A stretch of DNA of 64,000 bases, from positions 1 through 64,000 of the forward strand of contig CAZYHZ010000015.1 of NCBI GenBank assembly GCA_964647625.1, written 5' to 3'. The notes under the pieces are model-generated. The model saw only the letters and a program-made list of their open reading frames with translations, did no database searches and had not been told where the DNA came from. Numbering within the stretch: position 1 is the stretch's first letter; each line of letters starts with the position of its first letter. Source of the stretch: DASRJG01 sp964647625. Its GTDB lineage: Bacteria; Acidobacteriota; Polarisedimenticolia; Polarisedimenticolales; DASRJG01. Positions 17,295 to 24,328 of the stretch are shown one piece after another. The position numbers and the translations under genes were made by a program.

Positions 17295-17708
17295 ATGACA
17301 CCGCTTGGGCACCACCGCTATACCGTTCTCGTCGTGGACGACGACGCTTCGGTCCTCGACTGTTACCGGAAGCTCCTCGCGAGGGCCGGCTACCGGACGG
17401 TCGTGGAAAGCGACCCCCGCCGCATCCTCGTCGAGGGTCGAAGCCTCGAAGACATCGATCTCCTCCTCATCGACTACAAGATGCCCGAGATGGACGGCCT
17501 CACGCTTCTGGCGGAGCTCAGGCGAAAAGAGTTCCGCGCGCGGTGCGTCCTCGTCTCGGCGTTCTTGAACGACGGCGTCCGCCTGCAAGCGAAGCACCTC
17601 GGAGTCGACCACATACTCGAAAAGCCGGTGGACGTCAGCGCCCTCCGGGGCGTGCTCTCGGAGCTCCTCCCGACCGAGGGAGGACGTATGGCCGGACATG
17701 CCAATTGA
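17295..17708 (+). CDS. Stand-alone receiver (CheY-like) response regulator
   Basis: Protein of 137 residues made of a single receiver domain. It has the acidic pocket VDDD at 14-17, phospho-acceptor Asp60 in LIDYKMPEMDG, a conserved Ser near 88 and Lys110 in EKPVD. No output domain follows, so it must act by protein contact or phosphotransfer. It is preceded by a sigma54 promoter and followed after 38 nt by a DegP-type protease gene, with which it probably shares a transcript. The start ATG 17295 has no good ribosome-binding site. Confidence 0.88.
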   Translation: MTPLGHHRYTVLVVDDDASVLDCYRKLLARAGYRTVVESDPRRILVEGRSLEDIDLLLIDYKMPEMDGLTLLAELRRKEFRARCVLVSAFLNDGVRLQAKHLGVDHILEKPVDVSALRGVLSELLPTEGGRMAGHAN

Positions 17709-17746
17709 TCGAGGCATCGAACGCGTCTGACGTGGAGGCTTGAATC

Positions 17747-19339
17747 GTGAATCGGAAATCGACCTTCGCGGCACTTCTCGCAGTCGTCGCGATCAGCATC
17801 ATCTTCGGAATGGTTCTCGGGGGCCGCCTCAACGCTCCCGGCGTTCTGCACGCCGCGCCCAAGACGGCCAGCGGCGTCTTTCCCGCCACGACCGCGGAGC
17901 CGTCGCATACCGTGACGCTCCCCGATTTCTCCGAGATCGCCTCGGACACCCTGCCCGCCGTCGTCGGCGTTCAGAACACGTCGTTCGACAAGGGCGGATC
18001 CGAAGAAGAGGAAGGCGATTCCGAATCGGAGACGCCGCAGGACGACATCTTCAAGTGGTTCTTCGGGCCCAACGGCCCGAAAGGGCGAGCGCACCCGCAG
18101 ATCAACCCGCAGATGCGCGGGCAGCGTCACGTCTCGTCGGGCTCCGGCTTCGTCATCACGCCGGATGGGTACATCCTGACGAACAATCACGTCGTCGAAG
18201 GCGCGACGAAGCTGCAGGTGACGCTCGAAAACGGCGACCGGTACAGCGCCGACGTCGTGGGAACCGACCCGATGATCGATCTGGGCTTGATCAAGATCGA
18301 CACCAAGGGCCAGAAGCTGCCGACGCTGCCGCTGGGGGATTCCGACAACCTCAGAGTCGGGCAGTGGGTGATGGCCATCGGCAACCCGTTCTCGCTCGAG
18401 CAGACCGTGACGGTCGGCGTCGTCTCCGGCAAGAAGCGCCAGGTCAACATCGGCAGCACCGTGCCCGGGCTCGCGAACTTCATCCAGACCGATGCCGCGA
18501 TCAATTTCGGGAATTCCGGCGGCCCATTGATCGACGGCCAGGGCCGCGTGGTGGGCATCAACACGGCGATCCAGCGCGGGGAGATGGCGGAGGGCATCGG
18601 ATTCGCCATCCCGATCAACGAGGCGCGCAAAGCCGCCGAAGAGCTCCGCACCGGCGGGTCGGTGAAGCGCGGCTATCTCGGTATCACGATGAATCCGACG
18701 GCGATCAACGACAAGGCGAAGAGCTACTACAAGCTCCCGGACAAGGACGGCGTCATCGTCGCCAACGTGACCCCGAACGAGCCGGCGGCGAAGGCCGGAC
18801 TCAAGGCGAACGACGTCATCCGGAAGATCGACGGCGAGGCCGTCAAGAACAACCAAGAGCTTCTGGCGATGATCGCCTCGCGCAAGCCCGGCGAGACGGT
18901 CCGGCTGGACGTGATCCGCGGCGGCGAAAGCGTCAAGCTCGACGTCAAGCTCGGCAACCGCCCCTCGTTCGACGGCTCCGAGCAGCAAGAGCCCCAGCCG
19001 CAAGACGACGATTCCGCGGTGCCCAGCTCGATGGAGGGGATGGGAATCAAGGTCGAGGCGATCCCCTCGTCGGTGCGGCGGCAAATCCGGATGGGCTCCG
19101 ATGCGCCCGGCGTCCTCATCATGGCGGTCGATCCCGAATCCGACGCGGCCGAAGAAGGCTTGATGCCGCAGCAGGTCATCACGTCCGTCGATGACAAGCC
19201 GCTCAGCTCGGTCGCCGAATGGAATCGGATCATCGGACAGCTCAAGCCCGGCGCTACGGTCAAGCTCGACGTGAAGACGATCGGCGATCGCGCAACGGCC
19301 AACGAGATCGTGTTCCTGACGGTCCCCAAGACCAAGTAG
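17747..19339 (+). CDS. DegP/HtrA-type periplasmic serine protease
   Basis: Protease and chaperone of 530 residues acting on misfolded envelope proteins. An N-terminal signal or anchor helix (about 7-26) is followed by an acidic, low-complexity stretch at 83-100. The trypsin-like domain has His148 (TNNHVVE), Asp178 (DLGLIKID) and Ser257 (NFGNSGGPL). Two PDZ domains lie at about 310-400 and 425-525. GTG 17747 is chosen for its GGAGG nine bases upstream. The gene follows the lone receiver gene and ends at a clear terminator, so envelope-stress control by the sigma54 system is a reasonable inference. Confidence 0.95.
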   Translation: MNRKSTFAALLAVVAISIIFGMVLGGRLNAPGVLHAAPKTASGVFPATTAEPSHTVTLPDFSEIASDTLPAVVGVQNTSFDKGGSEEEEGDSESETPQDDIFKWFFGPNGPKGRAHPQINPQMRGQRHVSSGSGFVITPDGYILTNNHVVEGATKLQVTLENGDRYSADVVGTDPMIDLGLIKIDTKGQKLPTLPLGDSDNLRVGQWVMAIGNPFSLEQTVTVGVVSGKKRQVNIGSTVPGLANFIQTDAAINFGNSGGPLIDGQGRVVGINTAIQRGEMAEGIGFAIPINEARKAAEELRTGGSVKRGYLGITMNPTAINDKAKSYYKLPDKDGVIVANVTPNEPAAKAGLKANDVIRKIDGEAVKNNQELLAMIASRKPGETVRLDVIRGGESVKLDVKLGNRPSFDGSEQQEPQPQDDDSAVPSSMEGMGIKVEAIPSSVRRQIRMGSDAPGVLIMAVDPESDAAEEGLMPQQVITSVDDKPLSSVAEWNRIIGQLKPGATVKLDVKTIGDRATANEIVFLTVPKTK

Positions 19340-19355
19340 CTCGCCCCCCCAACTC

Positions 19356-19398
19356 ACGCCGTGCGTCGCCCCAAAAGGCCGCGCGGCGTGTTATTTTT
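19356..19398 (+). terminator. Intrinsic terminator after the DegP-type gene
   Basis: A 10-bp stem with one G-T pair (19356-19365 with 19380-19389, loop of 14) is followed by GTTATTTTT. It ends the transcript that starts at the sigma54 promoter and lies directly before the next regulator gene. Confidence 0.8.
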
Positions 19399-19407
19399 CC
19401 CGGCACC

Positions 19408-20805
19408 ATGGCGCGCCGACGACCTCTCGTCCTGGTCATCGATGACGAGAGCGACATCCGAGCGTCGCTTCGCATGATCCTCGAGTACGAGGGTTACCAG
19501 TTTGCCGAGGCGCCCTCCGGCGAGGACGGGCTCTCCCGCATCGCGAGCGATCGCCCCGACGCGGTCCTGCTCGACATCAAGATGCCGCGGATCGACGGCC
19601 TCGAGATCCTCGCGCGCATCAAGCAGACGGAGCCCGCCCTCCCGGTCGTCGTGATCTCGGGCCACGGGACGATCGCCACCGCGGTCGAGGCGACCCGCCT
19701 CGGCGCGTTCGACTTCATGGAAAAGCCGCTCGAGCGCGACCGGGTGCTGCTCGTCCTGCGCAACGCCATCGAGCGCGGGCGGCTGGCCCGCGAGAACCGG
19801 GAGCTCAAGCTCAGCTTCGAGGGCCGGTTCGAGCTGATCGGAGATTCCACCGCGATGGCCGCGGTCAAAGAGCAGATCGCGCTCGCGGCCCCGACGAAGG
19901 CCTCGGTCCTCGTGACCGGAGAGTCGGGAACGGGGAAGGAGCTCGTCGCGCGCGCGATCCACAAGAACAGCCCGCGGTCCGGAAAGGCGTTCATCCGGGT
20001 CAACTGCGCCGCCATCCCCGAAGAGCTGATCGAATCCGAGCTGTTCGGCCACGAGAAGGGGTCGTTCACCGGGGCGGTGCGCGAGCAGGCCGGAAAGTTC
20101 GCTCAAGCCGACTTAGGCACGATCTTCCTGGACGAGATCGCCGACATGAGCCTCAAGGCCCAGTCGAAGGTCCTGCGGGCCCTCCAGGACGGGGAGATCG
20201 AGCCCGTGGGCGCGGCCAAGTCGTTCGTGGTCGACGTGCGTGTGATCGCGGCGACGAACCGCAACCTCGAAGATGAAATCGCGGAGGGGCGATTCCGGGA
20301 AGACCTCTTCTTCCGGTTGAACGTCGTCCCGATCCAGCTTCCGCCGCTTCGGGAGCGCGCCGAGGACATCCCGGCGCTCGTCTCCGCGTTCGTCGACGCG
20401 TTCTGCATCGAGCACGGCCTCAAGCCGAAGACCATCACTCCGGAGGCCGTGCACGCCCTGGCGCGGCTTCCGTGGCGCGGGAACGTGCGCGAGCTGAAAA
20501 ATGCCGTCGAGCGCCTCGTGATCATGACGCCCGGCCGCGCGATCGGACCGGCCGACATTCCCTCCTCCGGGCTCGGCCTGCCTCGCGAGGCGAAAGGCGA
20601 TCTGTCGATTCCGTCGCCGGCGGGAGCGGCGGCGACCCTCCAAGAGTTCAAGGACGCGGCCGAGCGGGCGTTCATCATCGCCAAGCTGGAAGAAAACGCC
20701 TGGAACGTCGCGGCGACCGCGAAGGCCATCGATACGCCCCGGTCGAACCTCTACAAGAAGCTCGAGGCCTACGGCATCCGCCGCGATCCGGAGGGTCCGG
20801 CGTGA
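19408..20805 (+). CDS. Second sigma54-dependent response regulator (NtrX/NtrC-like)
   Basis: Regulator of 465 residues. The receiver has Asp56 and Lys106. The AAA+ ATPase has Walker A GESGTGKE at 171-178, the sigma54 loop GSFTGA near 218-223 and a Walker B FLDEIAD. The C-terminal Fis-like helix-turn-helix contains NVAATAKAIDTPRSNLYKKL, the form common in NtrX-type proteins. No kinase gene is adjacent. Its TGA overlaps the thiolase GTG, so it is co-translated with beta-oxidation genes. The start ATG lies 10 nt after the terminator T-run and lacks a ribosome-binding site. Confidence 0.94.
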   Translation: MARRRPLVLVIDDESDIRASLRMILEYEGYQFAEAPSGEDGLSRIASDRPDAVLLDIKMPRIDGLEILARIKQTEPALPVVVISGHGTIATAVEATRLGAFDFMEKPLERDRVLLVLRNAIERGRLARENRELKLSFEGRFELIGDSTAMAAVKEQIALAAPTKASVLVTGESGTGKELVARAIHKNSPRSGKAFIRVNCAAIPEELIESELFGHEKGSFTGAVREQAGKFAQADLGTIFLDEIADMSLKAQSKVLRALQDGEIEPVGAAKSFVVDVRVIAATNRNLEDEIAEGRFREDLFFRLNVVPIQLPPLRERAEDIPALVSAFVDAFCIEHGLKPKTITPEAVHALARLPWRGNVRELKNAVERLVIMTPGRAIGPADIPSSGLGLPREAKGDLSIPSPAGAAATLQEFKDAAERAFIIAKLEENAWNVAATAKAIDTPRSNLYKKLEAYGIRRDPEGPA

Positions 20806-22097
20806 TCGGCGATCGCGACGTCGTCGTCGTGGCCGGCGCGCGCACGCCTTGGATCAAGGCGAACACGCTGTTCGCCGGCGTCGGCGCGGTCGAGCTCGGG
20901 CGCGTCGCCGTCCGCGAGGCGATCGAGCGCGCGGAGCTCGACCCCGACGCGCTGGACGAGGTCATCGTCGGGAACATCGCGGGCCCGGCCGATGCCGCGA
21001 ACGTGGCGCGCGTCATCGCGCTCGAAGCGAAGATCCCCGTGAAGGTCCCCGCGTTCACCGTCAGCCGGAACTGCGCCTCGGGGCTCGAGAGCATCGTCGA
21101 GGCGGCCTACCGGATCCGCTCGGGCGACGCCGATCTGATCGTCGCGGCCGCGGTCGAGTCGATGTCCAAGATCCCCTTCCTTTTCACCGACGAGGCGCAG
21201 CAGATCTGGACGGCCGTCGCGCGCGCCCGGAGCCTTCCCGCGCGCGTCGGGGCGTTCGCGCGATTCCGGCCGCGGCACTTCAAGCCGGTCGTCGGGCTCG
21301 AGCTCGGCCTGACCGATCCCGTCTCCGGGCTCAACATGGGCCAGACCGCGGAGGTTCTGGCCCGGGAGTTCGCGGTCAGCCGCGAAGAGCAGGACGCGTT
21401 CGCGTTGCGCAGCCACAAGCTCGCGGAGACCGCGTGGAACGAAGGCCGCGTGCAGGGCGAGGTGTGCGCCGTGCCGATCCCCCCGCGCTACCAGGCGACC
21501 GCCGAGCGCGACAACGGCATCCGCGAGAATCAGACCCCCGAGGCGCTGGCCAAGCTCAAGCCGCTGTTCGATCGGAAGTTCGGAACGGTGACGGCGGGCA
21601 ACTCGTCGCAGATCACCGATGGCGCGGCCGCGCTGATCCTGGCCTCCGCGGAGCGGGCCCAATCCCTCGGGCTTCCGGTCCTGGGGAAGATCCGCTCCTG
21701 GGCGTTCGCCGGGTGCGATCCCGAGCGGATGGGGCTCGGTCCGGTGCTGGCGGCCCCGATCGCGCTGCACCGCGCGGGCGGGCTGACCATGGCGCGCATG
21801 GAGCGCGTCGAGATCAACGAGGCGTTCGCCGCGCAGGTGCTGGCGTGCCTCAAGGCGTTCGATTCCAGGGCGTTCTGCGAGGCGAACCTGGGCAGCGCCG
21901 CCGTCGGAGCGCCGCCGCTCGAGCGCATCAACGTCAACGGCGGCGCGATCGCGATGGGTCATCCGGTCGGCGCTTCGGGCGGCCGCCTGGTGCTTACGCT
22001 GCTGCGCGAGATGGCCCGGTCGAACACGTCGCTGGGCCTGGCGACGCTGTGCATCGGCGGCGGACAGGGCGGCGCCGTCGTCGTCGAGAGGAGCTAG
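20802..22097 (+). CDS. Thiolase (acetyl-CoA acyltransferase, FadI-like)
   Basis: Enzyme of 431 residues that cleaves 3-ketoacyl-CoA to acetyl-CoA plus a shortened acyl-CoA. The nucleophilic Cys91 lies in SRNCASGLES. The second-half signature is NVNGGAIAMGHPVGASGG with the catalytic His, and the proton-relay Cys lies in CIGGGQGGA. The GTG start overlaps the regulator stop (GTGA), and five bases separate it from the FadJ-like gene. The pair recalls the fadI-fadJ organisation of E. coli, so a long-chain thiolase is more likely than a biosynthetic acetoacetyl-CoA thiolase. Confidence 0.94.
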   Translation: MIGDRDVVVVAGARTPWIKANTLFAGVGAVELGRVAVREAIERAELDPDALDEVIVGNIAGPADAANVARVIALEAKIPVKVPAFTVSRNCASGLESIVEAAYRIRSGDADLIVAAAVESMSKIPFLFTDEAQQIWTAVARARSLPARVGAFARFRPRHFKPVVGLELGLTDPVSGLNMGQTAEVLAREFAVSREEQDAFALRSHKLAETAWNEGRVQGEVCAVPIPPRYQATAERDNGIRENQTPEALAKLKPLFDRKFGTVTAGNSSQITDGAAALILASAERAQSLGLPVLGKIRSWAFAGCDPERMGLGPVLAAPIALHRAGGLTMARMERVEINEAFAAQVLACLKAFDSRAFCEANLGSAAVGAPPLERINVNGGAIAMGHPVGASGGRLVLTLLREMARSNTSLGLATLCIGGGQGGAVVVERS

Positions 22098-22101
22098 CGC
22101 C

Positions 22102-24228
22102 TTGAGCGATGCCGGGATGAGCCACTGGATCGATCCGAACGGCATCGTGCACGTCGTCTTCGACCGCCCCTCCGAGAAGGTCAACCTGCTGACTCCGGAG
22201 ATGCTCGAGGACTTGGGCGAGGTCCTCGATTCCGTGCGCGGCCGGGAAGACGTCCGCGGGCTGATCTTCAAGAGCGGGAAGCCGGGGAACTTCATCGCCG
22301 GCATGGACATCGAGGCGATCGCCTCGTTCACCGACGCCTTCAAGGCCGCCGAGGGCGCGCGCTTCGGACAGGTCGTCTTCGAGAAGATCGCGACGCTGCC
22401 CGTTCCGACCGGCTGCGCGATCAACGGCGCGTGCCTGGGCGGCGGCATGGAGCTCGCGCTCGCATGCACGGTCCGCGTCGCCGCCGATTCCAAGGCGGTG
22501 AAGATCGGCCTCCCCGAAACACAGCTCGGCATCATTCCGGGCTTCGGCGGCACTCAGCGTCTGCCGCATCTCGTCGGGCTCGTGCCTGCGCTCGATCTGA
22601 TCCTGTCCGGCCGCACGCTCGACGCGAAGCGCGCGCAACGCATCGGTCTCGTCGACCTCGTCGCGCCGGAGGCTTATCTCGAGCGCGAGACCTTGAAGCT
22701 GATGCAGAGATCGGCGAGCCACCCGCCGCGCCGGTCCCGGCCGCTGTTTTCGCGGCTGGCCGAGGCGACGCCGTTCCTGCGCCACGCCGTCATCGGAAAG
22801 GCACGGAAATCCGCGCTCGCGAAGGCGGCCCCCGAGAACTACCCGGCGCCGTTCCGCGCTCTCGAGGCGATCGAGGGCGCCTTCGCGATGCCGCTGCCCC
22901 AAGGTCTCGATCTCGAGGCGCGCATCGTCGGCGAGCTCGTCCCCACGCGCACGTCGAAGAACCTGATGTGGCTGTTCAAGAGCCAGACGGCTCTCAAGAA
23001 GGACGCCGGCGGCATCGTCGCGATGCCGCGCAAGGTCCGCCGGACCGCGGTGCTCGGCGCGGGAATCATGGGCGGCGGCATCGCGCAGCTCGTCGCCGAC
23101 CGCGGAATCCCCGTGCGGCTGAAGGATGTCCGCGGCGACGCGCTGCTTCTGGCGCTTCGCCATGCGTCCAAGATCTGGCGCGACCAGGTGATGAAGAAGC
23201 GCCTGACGCCGCGCGAGATGAGGCAGAAGCTCGGCTTCATCTCCCCGACGCTCGACGAGACCGGCCTGGCGAAGGTCGACATCGTGCTCGAGGCCGTCGT
23301 GGAAAGCCTCGAGGTCAAGCAGAAGGTGCTGGCGACGATGGAAGACCGGATCGGCGCGCGCGCGATCTTCGCCTCGAACACGTCGACGATTCCGATCTCC
23401 GACATCGCGTCGCGGGCGGTGCGTCCCGAGCGCGTCGTCGGCATGCACTTCTTCAATCCCGTCCACCGCATGCCCCTGGTCGAGGTGATCGCGGGTCAGC
23501 GCAGCTCGCCCGAGGCCGTGTCGACCGTCCACGCCTTCGCGCTCGAGCTGGGAAAGGTGCCGGTCGTCGTGCGGGACGCGCCGGGCTTCCTCGTCAACCG
23601 CATCCTCATGCTTTACTTCAACGAGGCCCTGCGGTTCCTCGCCGAAGGGGTGACGATCCAGGACGGCGACCGCGCGATGTCCGCGTTCGGCCTTCCCATG
23701 GGCCCGTTCGCGCTCATGGACGAGATCGGGCTCGACACGGGACAGCACGCCGCCGCGGTGCTCGAGGGCGCGTTCGGCAAGCGCATCGGAGCCGCCACGC
23801 CGGCGCTCCAGGCGATCGTCGGAAGCGGCCGGCTCGGAAAGAAGAACCGGCGCGGCTTCTACCACTACAAGGACGGCCGGCGCACGCGGCCGGACGTCGA
23901 GGTGCAAAAGCTCGCGGGCGCCGCGGCGCCGCTGTCGCTCCCCGTCGAGACGCTCCAGGAACGCATGATCCTCGCGATGGTGAACGAGGCCGCGATCTGC
24001 CTCGAGGACGGCGTCGTTCGCGAGCCGCGCGACATCGACGTGGCCATGGTCTACGGCACCGGGTTCCCGCCGTTCCGCGGCGGGCTCCTTCGCTATGCGG
24101 ACTCGATCGGCCCCGCCGTGCTCGTCGACCGGCTGTCGCGACTGGCGGACGCCCACGGCGAGCGGTTCCGCCCCGCGGGGCTGCTGCGCGACATGGTGCG
24201 GGAAGAGCGGCGTTTTTATCCCGTCTGA
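22102..24228 (+). CDS. FadJ-like multifunctional enoyl-CoA hydratase / 3-hydroxyacyl-CoA dehydrogenase
   Basis: Protein of 708 residues, close to FadJ length, performing the hydratase and dehydrogenase steps of beta-oxidation. The crotonase half includes NGACLGGGMELALAC and the catalytic Glu region GLPETQLGIIPGFGGTQRLP. The dehydrogenase half opens with the NAD loop VLGAGIMGGGIAQ near residue 315 and contains HFFNPVHRMPLVE with the catalytic His. A C-terminal domain has YGTGFPPFRGGLLRYAD. TTG 22102 is supported by AGGAG ten bases upstream; in-frame ATG 22117 is the alternative. Forms an operon with the thiolase. Confidence 0.95.
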   Translation: MSDAGMSHWIDPNGIVHVVFDRPSEKVNLLTPEMLEDLGEVLDSVRGREDVRGLIFKSGKPGNFIAGMDIEAIASFTDAFKAAEGARFGQVVFEKIATLPVPTGCAINGACLGGGMELALACTVRVAADSKAVKIGLPETQLGIIPGFGGTQRLPHLVGLVPALDLILSGRTLDAKRAQRIGLVDLVAPEAYLERETLKLMQRSASHPPRRSRPLFSRLAEATPFLRHAVIGKARKSALAKAAPENYPAPFRALEAIEGAFAMPLPQGLDLEARIVGELVPTRTSKNLMWLFKSQTALKKDAGGIVAMPRKVRRTAVLGAGIMGGGIAQLVADRGIPVRLKDVRGDALLLALRHASKIWRDQVMKKRLTPREMRQKLGFISPTLDETGLAKVDIVLEAVVESLEVKQKVLATMEDRIGARAIFASNTSTIPISDIASRAVRPERVVGMHFFNPVHRMPLVEVIAGQRSSPEAVSTVHAFALELGKVPVVVRDAPGFLVNRILMLYFNEALRFLAEGVTIQDGDRAMSAFGLPMGPFALMDEIGLDTGQHAAAVLEGAFGKRIGAATPALQAIVGSGRLGKKNRRGFYHYKDGRRTRPDVEVQKLAGAAAPLSLPVETLQERMILAMVNEAAICLEDGVVREPRDIDVAMVYGTGFPPFRGGLLRYADSIGPAVLVDRLSRLADAHGERFRPAGLLRDMVREERRFYPV

Positions 24229-24328
24229 AACCCAAAACGCCCGGCACCGTCTTTACCATCCGGGGCGGGGCGCCTGGGATAGAATCCGCACCGAAACCAT
24301 CCGTGTTTCCACGGTACAGGGGGTTCCC

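Noticed and set aside
20769..24156. Two long minus-strand frames opposite the thiolase and FadJ-like genes
   Set aside because: Both are mirror frames of strongly conserved enzymes and show no recognisable domain.
24243..24256. Sigma54-like GGCAC-N5-TTAC before the M1 peptidase gene
   Set aside because: The essential -12 GC is AC here, so it is unlikely to function.
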